A stretch of DNA of 64,000 nucleotides from the NCBI RefSeq assembly GCF_014199945.1, contig NZ_JACHOR010000001.1, positions 248,001-312,000 of the forward strand, read 5' to 3'. The DNA is from Brevundimonas variabilis (GTDB taxonomy: Bacteria; Pseudomonadota; Alphaproteobacteria; Caulobacterales; Caulobacteraceae). Under the pieces are notes generated by a model, which did no database searches, was not told the origin of the DNA, and worked only from the letters and a program-made list of their open reading frames with translations. Of the stretch, positions 14,904-23,622 are shown piece after piece (positions within the stretch are counted from its first letter, which is position 1; each line of letters begins with the position of its first letter). Made by a program: the position numbers and the translations under genes.

Positions 14904-14978
14904 GCGGGCGTAGCTCAGTGGTAGAGCACAACCTTGCCAAGGTTGGGGTCGAGAGTTCGAATCTCTTCGCCCGCTCCA
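14904..14978 (+). tRNA. tRNA-Gly (GCC anticodon)
   Basis: Complete cloverleaf. The acceptor GCGGGCG (14904-14910) pairs with CGCCCGC, the D-arm is TAGCTCAGTGGTAGAGC, the anticodon stem CAACC/GGTTG encloses TTGCCAA with anticodon GCC, and the T-loop is GTTCGAATC. Discriminator T and an encoded CCA (14976-14978) follow. It decodes GGC/GGT, the dominant Gly codons in this genome. Its 3' half is repeated 133 bp downstream. Confidence 0.97.
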
Positions 14979-14985
14979 GTCGAGA
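14934..14985 (+). repeat. Direct repeat copy 1 (3' half of tRNA-Gly plus 7 bp)
   Basis: 52 bp matching 15067-15118 with one C/T difference (14963 versus 15096). It runs from the anticodon loop through CCA and into GTCGAGA beyond the tRNA. Confidence 0.85.
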
Positions 14986-15407
14986 CCTTCTTGCATAGAA
15001 CGCTATAGTTTCTTGCGCAGTGGCGCTCTCTTGAAGCGCGCGTCTGCGTCTGCGGGCGGCGTGAATTTGCCAAGGTTGGGGTCGAGAGTTCGAATTTCTT
15101 CGCCCGCTCCAGTCGAGATAGCCAAGGCTGTCAGAAGTGACCCGAGGGGCGCCCGTCGTGCCCGCCTCCTTCGCATTCCGCTGCCGCAGTGCTGCATTGC
15201 CGACGCATCGGACGCTGCCCTGACTCGGTCTCTTTTAGAGGCTGGTCCGGACAAGATCCGCGCAATGACCTGCGCGGCGATTGATTGGGTTGGCAAGAGG
15301 CCGGCCTGCGCAGCCATCAAATAGCGCAGCTGGCCGGCCGATCTCTCCGCTGAGCCCTTGAGCGCAGGCCACTAGCCGCAGCCCGCCGCGCTTCATGCGC
15401 GGCTGCC
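14979..15407. other. Gap after tRNA-Gly with tRNA remnant
   Basis: 429 bp without a convincing gene. It contains the tRNA-Gly partial copy (15052-15118) and an imperfect inverted repeat GGCCGGCC...TGCGC / GCGCA...GGCCGGCC at about 15300-15342 that could be a terminator-like structure for the convergent phytase gene. Open frames here are by-products of the tRNA sequence or have no ribosome site. Confidence 0.6.
15052..15118 (+). pseudogene. Truncated tRNA-Gly copy / possible attachment-site scar
   Basis: 15067-15118 repeats the anticodon-loop-to-3'-end half of tRNA-Gly with one mismatch in the T-loop. GCGGGCG, the 5' acceptor half, also occurs at 15052-15058, so the copy looks like a tRNA that lost its D-arm. 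It cannot fold into a functional tRNA. Alternatively it is the far attachment site left by an integrated element that has been lost. Confidence 0.7.
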
Positions 15408-16529
15408 TCAGAGCCCGAGCGCTGTCTTGATCGCCCGCCAGTCAATGTATTTGAAATTCTGGGTGCCGACGTCGTTGATGTCGTCCTGGATCACGACCAG
15501 GCCCTCCGGAAAGGCTGCTCCGACAGGGCCACTCAAGGCATGCAGGCCGTCGGTCCCGGTGATGCCATCCACGGCACCTTCGGTGACCACGAAGCGCCCC
15601 ACCCAGACCGGCGCGGTGCCATCCACGCGCCAGACCGGGAAGGTCGAGTCGCCCTGGCTGGAAGCGATCAGGTAGCGGGCCGGGCCGTCGGTGATGATGG
15701 CCAGGCCTTCCAGATCGGCGACGATCCGGTCGGGCGCGATCGGCTGGATCAGGGTGCGGGCCGCGCCGGTTGCGGGATCGAGGCCATAGCGCCACAGGCC
15801 GACGTTTTCCTCGCCGATATACAGGGCGTTGGTCGCAGGATCGGCGACGCAGCCTTCCGAGATCGTGCCGATGTCGAAGCGGCGCAGTTCGCGCGTGACC
15901 GGCTTGCCGTCCGCACCGGCATCCAGGGTGAACTGGCGGACCTCGCCCTCGTGACCGACCATGATGGCGTGCAGCTGGGTGCCGACCTGCGCAAAGCAGA
16001 AGCCATAGGGCTCGACCACATCGGTCGGGACATGGCCCCAAAGGCGGACGCCATTGTCACTGGCGGTATTGGCAGGGTCATAGAGGAACAGGGTCACGCC
16101 GGTTGTCGTCGGCGAGCGGTCGCTGGCCCCGAGCACCACCATGGACTTGCCGCCGACGCTGAGGCCCTCGGCCACATCGACATTGTTCAGCAGGCCCTGG
16201 GGCAGGAACTGCAGGATCGATCCGTCGAGACCGTAGATATAGAGGCCAGCCTTCTTGTCCGTACCGGCGACGAAGCCGGGTGTGGAGACGCCCTGGACCA
16301 TCACGGGCGCGCCTTTGGAGGCCCAGATCGCTGGATCATCGGCCGCGTCCTGACCGGCGGTGCCGACCGAGGGGGTTTCCAGGGTCGCCTGTACGGGCGC
16401 GCCGGAACCGATGAAGCCTTCGCCTTCGCCCTGAAAATCGACCTCGGTCGTGGTGCAGGCAGCAAGGGTGAGAGCCGAAATCAGTGACAAGAATGAAACA
16501 CTGATATGCGATCCGGTACGGACGGTCAT
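15408..16529 (-). CDS. Beta-propeller phytase, lipoprotein
   Basis: 373 residues from the ATG at 16529 (MTVRTGSH). The signal peptide ends in a lipobox, LTLAAC, so it is anchored as a lipoprotein. Beta-propeller phytases strip phosphates from phytate in a calcium-dependent way; family marks are AGQDAADDPAIWAS, AGLYIYGLDGSILQF, NNVDVAEGL, GCVADPATNALYIGEENVGL and DLEGLAII. It is divergent from a TonB-dependent receptor gene (261 bp between starts), suggesting that phytate or its lower esters are degraded at the surface and taken up through that receptor. Confidence 0.88.
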   Translation of the reverse strand: MTVRTGSHISVSFLSLISALTLAACTTTEVDFQGEGEGFIGSGAPVQATLETPSVGTAGQDAADDPAIWASKGAPVMVQGVSTPGFVAGTDKKAGLYIYGLDGSILQFLPQGLLNNVDVAEGLSVGGKSMVVLGASDRSPTTTGVTLFLYDPANTASDNGVRLWGHVPTDVVEPYGFCFAQVGTQLHAIMVGHEGEVRQFTLDAGADGKPVTRELRRFDIGTISEGCVADPATNALYIGEENVGLWRYGLDPATGAARTLIQPIAPDRIVADLEGLAIITDGPARYLIASSQGDSTFPVWRVDGTAPVWVGRFVVTEGAVDGITGTDGLHALSGPVGAAFPEGLVVIQDDINDVGTQNFKYIDWRAIKTALGL

Positions 16530-16790
16530 GGCGGGGGTCCCCTGGCTGTCATTGCGGGCTGATGCGCGGGCCCAGACCATGTGCAGCCCCGCCGGTCAAG
16601 CCGGGATTGGCTGCTCGGTGAACGGCGATCAACATGATTGATCCGAACCGGGAGCGAACGTCACGAAACCGTCTATCGTTCGCAGAATCTCGGTCGCAGA
16701 ACCGTCGTCGATGCTTGACCCTTACGGTCTAGCTACCGCCCCCAGCGGGCTGTGCGCCGGGGCGCGTGCCCAAACCTGTTGGGGATCGAC

Positions 16791-19022
16791 ATGAAACGTA
16801 CAGCTCTTCTGCTGGGGGCGGCGCTTGCGCCTCTGGCCTTCTCGGGCGTGGCCCAGGCGCAATCGAGCGCCGTCCAGCCCGAGCCGGAAACCTCGGTCGA
16901 GGAGGTGATCGTCACGGGTCGCCCGGTGTTCCGGAACCGCACCGAGGACACCGTCCCGACCCTGTCCTATGACCTGGAATATTTCCAGCGGTTCGAGCCA
17001 CTGACCGTCGGCGATGCGCTGAAGCGCGTGCCCAGCGTCACCTTCCTGTCGGACGTGCTGGAATCGGATGGGGTCCGGCTGCGCGGTCTCGATCCGGGCT
17101 ACAGCCAGATCCTGATCAATGGCGAGCGCGTGCCCGGTGGTGGCGTGGACCGTTCGTTCTTCGTCGACCGCATTCCGGCCGAGCTGATCGAGCGGGTCGA
17201 GGTTGTGCGGGCATCGTCGGCCAACCGGTCCGGGGATGCAGTCGCCGGGGCCATCAACATCGTCCTGCGCGACGCCTACACGCTCGACGGCGGCTATGTC
17301 CGCCTCGGCGGCATCCTGTTCCCCGGCAACGAGCTGGGCGGCACCTATGGTGCGGTCTACGGCGGCCAGGTCGGCCCGGGCCGCCTGCTGATCGGCACCA
17401 GCATCCAGGACCGGATCAACCCCAAGGACAAGTTCAGCGCCCGCTACGCCCGGCCGAACGGCCCGCTGGTGAACACCGAGGTCCAGACCGACGTCCGTGA
17501 CAGCACCGACTACTCCTTCAACGCGGCCTATGAGGTCGAGGTCGGCGGCGGCAAGCTGGACCTGTCAGGTGTATTCGTCCGGACCGAGCGTCTCCAGGAT
17601 GAGGACTCGCTGGAATACCGCAACGGCATCCGCACCGAGGCGAACCTGCTGACGGTCAACGACAACGACGTCGACATCGAGACCGACAACCTGGCCCTGC
17701 GGGCCCGCTACGAGCGCGACATGTTCGGCGGCGAGACGCGCTTCAAGCTCGGCTACGCAAGCTTCGACGACCAGCAGTCCGAGTTCGAGAACGAGGCCGA
17801 ATATCTGCGCGACGCCATCCCCTTCCCCGAGGAAGACCGGTTCACCGCGGATTTCGTGATCACGGACCTGCTGGACGAGGAACTGTCCGGAGCCATCGAG
17901 CACACCCGCCCGCTGACCGACTCCATCGATCTGGAGTTCGGCGTTCAGGCGATCCGGAAGGACCGCGAGTCGATCACCGACGAGGCTGCCCGCGTCCGCT
18001 CCACCGTGCCGAACGCCCCCGCGCCGCGCCCGGTCCAGCCGCCCTTCGTCTTCGCCCGGAGCGTCTACACGATCGAGGAAACTCGCATCGATCCCTATGT
18101 CATGCTGTCCGGCGAACAGGGCGCCCTGAAGTGGGAAGCCGGTCTTCGCTATGAGACCACCGATGCCACCATTGCTGGTTTCGACACCGATTATGCCGAG
18201 CTCCTGCCATCGGCCAGCCTGCGCTATTCGCTGTCGGAGCGGGATCGCCTGACCCTGTGGGCCGGCCGGACCATCCGCCGTCCGGACTTCGACGATCTGG
18301 CGCCGGGCGTGCTGGAAGAAGAGCGTGGCGACAACGACTTCCGTGGCAACCCCTTCCTCAAGCCTGAGCTGGCCTGGGGCATCGACGCAGGGTTCGAGCG
18401 TCGTCTGGGTCGCAGCGGCGTGGTCGGCATCAACGCCTTCTACCGCGACATCACCGACCTGAGCGAGGACGTGAACACCGGCGTCCAGGGCAGCGGCGGA
18501 GCCGGCACCTTCATCGAGTCGATCGACAACGTCGGCGACGGCCAGGTCTACGGCGTCGAGTTCGACCTCTCGACCCCGCTGGACTTCATCGGCTTCGACA
18601 AGACCGGCGTGTTCGTGAACGTCTCGCTGCTGGACAGCACGGTCGAGGATGCCCTGGGCGAGCGCCGCTTCAACGACCAGTCGAATTTCGTCTACAACTT
18701 TGGCTTCACCCACGACATCCCCAGCTGGCAGGCCGCCTTCGGCGCGACCTATCGCAAACAGGGCGATGCCTTCGGCCGCGTCTTCGCCGAGGAAGTCGAG
18801 ACCCGTTACGGCGCCGATCTGGAAATCTTTATCGAGAAGCAGCTGACCTCGAACGCGGTCCTGCGCTTCACCGGGTCCAACCTGCTCGACACCAAAAAGG
18901 AAGAGGTCTTCGACAAGTTCGCCGATCAGGACGCACAGATTTCCCGCACCTACGACGAGTACGAGCTGGAGACCGAAGAGGCCAACCCGGTCTACCAGGT
19001 GGTCCTGCGCGTCGCCTTCTGA
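16791..19022 (+). CDS. TonB-dependent outer-membrane receptor, phytase partner
   Basis: 743 residues. Signal peptide MKRTALLLGAALAPLAFSGV ending at AQA, then a short TonB-box-like segment TSVEEVIVTG, plug domain (about 50-160) with VGDALKRVPSVTF, GVRLRGLDPGYSQILINGER and VEVVRASSANRSGDAVAGAI, and a 22-strand-type barrel closing in YQVVLRVAF with terminal Phe. Substrate cannot be read directly, but pairing with phytase points to inositol phosphates or iron-phytate. The ATG at 16791 directly precedes the signal peptide. A strong terminator follows. Confidence 0.9.
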   Translation: MKRTALLLGAALAPLAFSGVAQAQSSAVQPEPETSVEEVIVTGRPVFRNRTEDTVPTLSYDLEYFQRFEPLTVGDALKRVPSVTFLSDVLESDGVRLRGLDPGYSQILINGERVPGGGVDRSFFVDRIPAELIERVEVVRASSANRSGDAVAGAINIVLRDAYTLDGGYVRLGGILFPGNELGGTYGAVYGGQVGPGRLLIGTSIQDRINPKDKFSARYARPNGPLVNTEVQTDVRDSTDYSFNAAYEVEVGGGKLDLSGVFVRTERLQDEDSLEYRNGIRTEANLLTVNDNDVDIETDNLALRARYERDMFGGETRFKLGYASFDDQQSEFENEAEYLRDAIPFPEEDRFTADFVITDLLDEELSGAIEHTRPLTDSIDLEFGVQAIRKDRESITDEAARVRSTVPNAPAPRPVQPPFVFARSVYTIEETRIDPYVMLSGEQGALKWEAGLRYETTDATIAGFDTDYAELLPSASLRYSLSERDRLTLWAGRTIRRPDFDDLAPGVLEEERGDNDFRGNPFLKPELAWGIDAGFERRLGRSGVVGINAFYRDITDLSEDVNTGVQGSGGAGTFIESIDNVGDGQVYGVEFDLSTPLDFIGFDKTGVFVNVSLLDSTVEDALGERRFNDQSNFVYNFGFTHDIPSWQAAFGATYRKQGDAFGRVFAEEVETRYGADLEIFIEKQLTSNAVLRFTGSNLLDTKKEEVFDKFADQDAQISRTYDEYELETEEANPVYQVVLRVAF

Positions 19023-19049
19023 TCAACCCGATCACGCGAGACGATTTCA

Positions 19050-19078
19050 GGGGGGCGGGTCGAAAGGCCCGCCCCCTT
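19050..19078 (+). terminator. Terminator after the TonB receptor gene
   Basis: GGGGGGCGGGT and GCCCGCCCCC form a long GC stem around CGAAAG, followed by TTCTTTC. Confidence 0.8.
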
Positions 19079-19131
19079 CTTTCGTCGAGGCTGCATCCTG
19101 GCCTCCGAGCCCCTATATCGCAGTCACGCGG

Positions 19132-19159
19132 TTGACCCCGGCGGGACGGGCGCTAGTTA
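19132..19159 (+). promoter_or_regulatory. lpdA promoter candidate
   Basis: TTGACCCC (19132-19139), 12-nt spacer, GCTAGTTA (19152-19159), matching the Caulobacter TTGAC-N10-14-GCTANAWC pattern, 43 bp before the ATG. Confidence 0.55.
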
Positions 19160-19201
19160 TCGCGCGCGCTCCCCCGCGCCGTTCGAGCAGAGAGACTGAC
19201 C

Positions 19202-20605
19202 ATGGCCGAAGCCGCATCCTATGACGTCGTCATCATCGGCGGCGGACCCGGTGGCTACAATGCCGCCATCCGGGCTGGCCAGCTGGGCCTGACGGTCGCC
19301 TGTATCGAGATGCGCGAGACCTTGGGCGGCACCTGCCTGAACGTCGGCTGCATGCCCTCAAAGGCCTTGCTGCATGCCTCCGAGATGTTCGAGGCCGCGA
19401 ACGGCGAATTCGCCAAGATCGGCATCGAGGTCACGCCGAAACTGAACCTGCCGGTCATGATGGCCCAGAAATCCGAGAGCGTGACCGCCCTGACCAAGGG
19501 CATCGAATTTCTGTTCAAGAAGAACAAGGTCACCTGGATCAAGGGCCGCGGCCGCATCACCGGCCCTGGCGCGGTCGAGGTCGAAGCAGCGGACGGCAGC
19601 ACGACGGCGCTGACGGCAAAGGACATCGTCATCGCCACGGGCTCGGAACCCACCCCCCTGCCCGGCGTCGAATTCGTGCCGGGCAAGGTGGTCGACTCCA
19701 CCGGGGCCCTTTCGCTATCGGCGGTGCCGAAGAAGCTTATCGTCGTCGGGGCCGGGATCATCGGGCTGGAGCTGGGCTCGGTCTGGCGTCGTCTGGGGGC
19801 CGAGGTGACCGTGGTCGAATATCTGCCGCGCATCACGCCCGGCATGGACTCCGATCTGGCCACCGCCTTCCAGCGGGTCCTGACCAAACAGGGCATGACC
19901 TTCAAGCTGGGCTCCAAGGTCACCGGATCGAAGGTGGTCAAGGACGGCGTCGAACTGACCATCGAGCCCGCTGCCGGCGGGGCTGCCGAGACCTTGACCG
20001 GTGATGTGGTCCTGGTGGCCATCGGCCGTCGCCCCTACACGGCCGGGCTGGGCCTCGAGACCGTCGGGGTCGAGACCGACAAGCGCGGCGTCATCGTCGG
20101 CGATCACTTCAAGGTCGCCCCGGGCGTCTGGGTGATCGGCGACGTCACGACCGGCCCGATGCTGGCCCACAAGGCCGAGGAAGACGCCGTCGCCGCCATC
20201 GAGCTGATCGCCGGCAAGGCGGGTCACGTCGACTACAATCTGGTGCCCAGCGTGGTCTACACCTTCCCCGAAGTGGCCTGGGTCGGCCAGACCGAGGACC
20301 AGCTGAAGGCGTCCGGCGTCGCCTACAAGTCGGGCAAATTCCCCTTCAGCGCCAACAGCCGCGCCAAGATCAATCACGAGACCGACGGCTATGCCAAGGT
20401 CCTGGCCGACGCCACCACCGACCGGATCCTGGGGGTCCACATCATGGGTCCGCAGGCGGGCGAGATGATCGGCGAGGCCTGTGTGGCCATGGCCTTCGGC
20501 GGGGCCTCGGAAGACCTGGCCCGCACCAGCCACGCCCACCCGACCCGCTCGGAGGCGGTCAAACAGGCGGCCATGGGCGTCGAGGGCTGGACCATGCAGG
20601 CCTGA
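19202..20605 (+). CDS. lpdA: Dihydrolipoyl dehydrogenase (E3)
   Basis: 467 residues, full length. It reoxidises the lipoyl groups of 2-oxoacid dehydrogenase complexes with FAD and NAD. The FAD-binding motif is VVIIGGGPGGYNAAIRAGQL, the redox disulphide GGTCLNVGCMPSKALLH, the NAD motif VVGAGIIGLELGSVW, and the C-terminal catalytic His-Glu is in SHAHPTRSEAVKQA. No E1 or E2 gene is adjacent, so which complex it serves is not shown; 2-oxoglutarate dehydrogenase is likely. Confidence 0.96.
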   Translation: MAEAASYDVVIIGGGPGGYNAAIRAGQLGLTVACIEMRETLGGTCLNVGCMPSKALLHASEMFEAANGEFAKIGIEVTPKLNLPVMMAQKSESVTALTKGIEFLFKKNKVTWIKGRGRITGPGAVEVEAADGSTTALTAKDIVIATGSEPTPLPGVEFVPGKVVDSTGALSLSAVPKKLIVVGAGIIGLELGSVWRRLGAEVTVVEYLPRITPGMDSDLATAFQRVLTKQGMTFKLGSKVTGSKVVKDGVELTIEPAAGGAAETLTGDVVLVAIGRRPYTAGLGLETVGVETDKRGVIVGDHFKVAPGVWVIGDVTTGPMLAHKAEEDAVAAIELIAGKAGHVDYNLVPSVVYTFPEVAWVGQTEDQLKASGVAYKSGKFPFSANSRAKINHETDGYAKVLADATTDRILGVHIMGPQAGEMIGEACVAMAFGGASEDLARTSHAHPTRSEAVKQAAMGVEGWTMQA

Positions 20606-20675
20606 TCCGGGACGCGCCGGGTTCAATCCTGCCGGTAAACCTGCTAGGGTCACACTCGAATCCGGAGGTCGACCG

Positions 20676-21032
20676 ATGCTTGCACTTGCCCTCGCGTTGC
20701 TGGCTGGCCCGGTTGACGAGCCTGCAACCCGGCCGTTTGCCCTGCCCTATGCATCGGCCAGACCGTCCGATGCCGAAAGAGTGGCAAGGACAATGACGAT
20801 CACGCGTTCGGCTCCTGTCGACTGCGCAAACCTGCTCCAGAGGGTCGGGCCGCTGGCACCGGATACCCCTCTGCAGCAGGCCACGACGGGACAGACGGCT
20901 GGTGCCCAGCCCAATGTGAAGATGTACCATCTGCTGGATCGGCGGATAGACGGCTGTCTCGTGCCCCTGATCGTCATTGATCAGCTTCCACAGGCCGATC
21001 AGGCCATCGGCCGCATCATCGACCCGCGCTGA
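20676..21032 (+). CDS. Small secreted protein of unknown function
   Basis: 118 residues from the ATG at 20676, which has a good GGAGG ribosome site 8 nt upstream. A short signal peptide MLALALALLAGPVDEPA is followed by a domain with two cysteines (VDCANLL and DGCLVPLIVID), which may form a disulphide in the periplasm. No family recognised. It follows lpdA by 70 bp and converges with xerC. Confidence 0.65.
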   Translation: MLALALALLAGPVDEPATRPFALPYASARPSDAERVARTMTITRSAPVDCANLLQRVGPLAPDTPLQQATTGQTAGAQPNVKMYHLLDRRIDGCLVPLIVIDQLPQADQAIGRIIDPR

Positions 21033-21047
21033 GACGCCTTCGCCGGC

Positions 21048-21977
21048 TCAAGGCCTCGGATGGGCCGCCGCATAGGCGCCGAGCAGGTGGGCGGCGTCGA
21101 CGGCCGTGTATCTCTGGGTCGTCGACAGGCTGGCGTGGCCCAGCAGTTCCTGGATCGAGCGCAGGTCGGCTCCAGCCCCCAGCAGATGGGTCGCGAAACT
21201 GTGGCGCAGGGCATGGGGCGTGGCGCTGGCCGGCAGGCCGAGACGACCGCGCAGAAGCTGGACCGTGGCCTGAACGTGCCGAGGGCTCAGCGCGCCGCCG
21301 CGCTTCGCCCGGAACAGGGGTTCATCCGGGGCCAGCACGAAGGGCTGCAGCGCCAGATAGGCCTCCACCCCCGCCCGGACAGCCGGCAGCACAGGCACCA
21401 GCCGCATCTTCGACCCCTTGCCGATGATCCGCAGGGTCTCGGGCAGGGGCGCATGCGACCGGAGCAGACCCAGGGCCTCCGAGATCCGCAGCCCGCATCC
21501 GTACAGCAGGCCCAGCACGGCCGTGTCCCGCGCCGCTTCCCAAGGCTCCTGATCGGGGTCGGCGGCAGGCTCCTGCATCATCCCGCGCGCCTGATCGGCG
21601 GTGACCGGGCGGGGAAGGGAGGGCTTGACGCGTGGCCCCCGAACGAGGGCCAGCTGAGGTGCCGGCGTCCCGCAGCGACGGTCCAGGAAGACATGAAAGG
21701 TGCGTATGGCCGACAGGGTCTGGCTGAGCGACCGGGCGTTCAGAGGATGCTCACCGCCTCGCCGCTCGGCCAGATGCGCGCGGATCTCTGCCGCCGTGAT
21801 CGTGCCAAGGTCGGCCAGCGACTGGGGCTCGCCCCGGTGGCGCTCCAGAAAACCCAGGTAGGTCCGCCCGATATGGCCATAGGCTTCGAGCGTCCGGGGC
21901 GACAGCCGGCGCTCATGGGCCAGATGCTCCAGCCAGGTGGACAGAGCCTCCGAGGCGGTCAGTTCAGGATCGGCCAT
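21048..21977 (-). CDS. xerC: Tyrosine recombinase XerC
   Basis: 309 residues from the ATG at 21977 (MADPELTASEALSTW). XerC and XerD resolve chromosome dimers at dif. The N-terminal SAM-like core-binding domain has RRLSPRTLEAYGHIGRTYL. The catalytic domain has Arg in GCGLRISEALGL, Lys in IGKGSKMRLVPV, HALRHSFATHLLGAG (His and Arg), LLGHASLSTTQRYT with the second His and nucleophile Tyr. It overlaps the DUF484 gene upstream by 19 bp, a pairing common in proteobacteria. I saw no dif site in the window. Confidence 0.93.
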   Translation of the reverse strand: MADPELTASEALSTWLEHLAHERRLSPRTLEAYGHIGRTYLGFLERHRGEPQSLADLGTITAAEIRAHLAERRGGEHPLNARSLSQTLSAIRTFHVFLDRRCGTPAPQLALVRGPRVKPSLPRPVTADQARGMMQEPAADPDQEPWEAARDTAVLGLLYGCGLRISEALGLLRSHAPLPETLRIIGKGSKMRLVPVLPAVRAGVEAYLALQPFVLAPDEPLFRAKRGGALSPRHVQATVQLLRGRLGLPASATPHALRHSFATHLLGAGADLRSIQELLGHASLSTTQRYTAVDAAHLLGAYAAAHPRP

Positions 21978-22663
21978 CGCTCGGCCATCCGTTCCACCAC
22001 CCGGGCGATGAAGGCGACCAGTTCGCAGCCCATCTGTGGCGTGAACCCATCCTCTTCCAGTGAACCGAAGGCACACAGGCCCGAGCGCAGCGTCCCGTCG
22101 GGCCCGATGTGTGGTGCGATACGGATCAGGGCCACGGCCCTGACGGCCTCGGCCCCGGCACCGAACAGGTCCAGATCCTCGAAGGCGGGTCCCAGCCATG
22201 TCAGACCATGATCGCCAAGCCAGCGGTCGACCCCGCCCTCCTCCAGCCCGCGCCAGCCGAACGGCACGCCGCCCGGCTTTTCCAGCGCAATGACGGCTCC
22301 GGCCAGGCCGAACCGGGCCTGGACCGAGGCATCGAGCCGCCGGGCCAGATCGGAATGACTGCGCGACTCCATCAGGTCCAGGGTCGCGACGTGAGTCTGT
22401 GTCTGGGCCGCGAAATTGGCGCGGGCGACGCCCTCGATCTCCTTGCGGGCATCGGATTCGCGCGTCACCACCGCCTCCAGACGCGTCAGCGCCGCGGGCC
22501 CGAACTCGACGACATTCCGGCCGTGCGGTTTCAGTCCGATCTCTTCCAGCAGCGACCGGTCATCCAGAAGGATCTGCGGGTGGGCCTGCAGCCAGTCGCG
22601 CACCTCGGGCCAGTGAAGCTCCGGGCCGCCGGTCTCGCGCATCAGGTCGGTCGGTGCGCTCAA
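21959..22663 (-). CDS. DUF484 family protein, xerC partner
   Basis: 234 residues. DUF484 proteins have a GAF-like fold and are typically encoded next to xerC; their function is unknown. Recognisable features are VRDWLQAHPQILLDDRSLLE, the central helix EAVVTRESDARKEIEGVARA and the C-terminal SGLCAFGSLEEDGFTPQMG. The stop overlaps the start of xerC, so translation is coupled. The ATG at 22663 follows the GAGGAGACG ribosome site. Confidence 0.88.
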   Translation of the reverse strand: MSAPTDLMRETGGPELHWPEVRDWLQAHPQILLDDRSLLEEIGLKPHGRNVVEFGPAALTRLEAVVTRESDARKEIEGVARANFAAQTQTHVATLDLMESRSHSDLARRLDASVQARFGLAGAVIALEKPGGVPFGWRGLEEGGVDRWLGDHGLTWLGPAFEDLDLFGAGAEAVRAVALIRIAPHIGPDGTLRSGLCAFGSLEEDGFTPQMGCELVAFIARVVERMAERWPILN

Positions 22664-22698
22664 GGCGGGCGTCTCCTCCCGGAAACGCCGGGCCAGAT

Positions 22699-23352
22699 TT
22701 ACAGGATCGACTGACCGGTCTTGCCCCAGTCCGCCAGGAATTGATCAAGCCCCTTCTCGGTTAACGGATGCTTGACGAGAGCCTTGAAGGTATCGGCCGG
22801 CAGGGTCGCAGCATCGGCTCCGGCCAGGGCTGCGGCACTGACATGGGTCGGATTGCGCAGCGACGCAGCCAGGATTTCGGTCTCGAACCCGTGGATGTCG
22901 TACAGGGTGCGGATCTCTTCCAGCAGGGTGATGCCATCCGCGCCGTGGTCTTCCAGACGACCCACGAACGGCGAGACGAAGGTCGCCCCCGCCTTGGCCG
23001 CCAGCAGGGCCTGGGCCGCCGAGAAGCACAGGGTCACATTGGTCCTGATGCCCTTGTCCGTGAATGCCCGGGTGGCGCGCAGTCCGTCCCAGGTCAGGGG
23101 CAGCTTGACCACGACGTTCGGAGCGATGGCCGCCAGCTTGTCGCCCTCGCGGACCATGGTCTCGAAATCGGTCGCCACGGCCTCGGCCGAGATCGGCCCC
23201 TCGACCAGGGCGCAGATTTCAGCGATGACCTCGGCGATGTTGCGACCGGATTTGGCGATCAGCGAAGGATTGGTGGTCACGCCGTCCACCATTCCGGTGG
23301 GCAGTATGTCCTTGATCGTGGCGACGTCGGCGGTATCGAGAAAGAGTTTCAT
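22699..23352 (-). CDS. tal: Transaldolase, short (TalC/fructose-6-phosphate aldolase-like) type
   Basis: 217 residues, the length of the small transaldolase class. The start [16 protein letters not shown] and [12 protein letters not shown] are typical, and the Schiff-base Lys is in [13 protein letters not shown]. It transfers dihydroxyacetone units in the non-oxidative pentose phosphate pathway; activity as fructose-6-phosphate aldolase cannot be excluded. The stop is 35 bp before the DUF484 start on the same strand, so tal-DUF484-xerC may form one operon. Confidence 0.92.
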   Translation of the reverse strand: MKLFLDTADVATIKDILPTGMVDGVTTNPSLIAKSGRNIAEVIAEICALVEGPISAEAVATDFETMVREGDKLAAIAPNVVVKLPLTWDGLRATRAFTDKGIRTNVTLCFSAAQALLAAKAGATFVSPFVGRLEDHGADGITLLEEIRTLYDIHGFETEILAASLRNPTHVSAAALAGADAATLPADTFKALVKHPLTEKGLDQFLADWGKTGQSIL

Positions 23353-23410
23353 GCCGCCAGCGTTTAACGGCCTCCGGCGACGATTGCGAGACATCTCCTT
23401 GCCAGCGCCT

Positions 23411-23619
23411 GCGATGGGAAGCGGGACCACGCAGCAATGGAGGGGCACTCTCCAATCCTCCCCATCGCTTGCGATGGGGAGGGGGACCACGAAGTGGTGG
23501 AGGGGCTCGTGCCGCCTTCCGGTCCGTCGTTCTTTGAAAGAAACCACCCGGTCCGCATCCACCAGCCCCTCCGTCTCGTCGGCTTCGCCGCCGATCCACC
23601 TCCCCACGTCGTGGGGAGG
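23411..23619. repeat. Palindromic intergenic repeat block
   Basis: A 35-bp unit starting GCGATGGG occurs twice (23411-23445 and 23471-23505, about six differences). The second is preceded by its own inverse, giving a 12-bp perfect stem CCTCCCCATCGC/GCGATGGGGAGG (23457-23482). A further palindrome CCTCCCCAC-GTC-GTGGGGAGG closes the block at 23599-23619. This looks like a dispersed REP-type repeat of Caulobacterales. Confidence 0.7.
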
Positions 23620-23622
23620 ACA

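Noticed and set aside
15003..15320. Minus-strand frame with an EIRTLDPNLGK motif
   Set aside because: This peptide is the well-known false translation of the 3' half of a tRNA; it comes from the tRNA-Gly remnant at 15067-15118.
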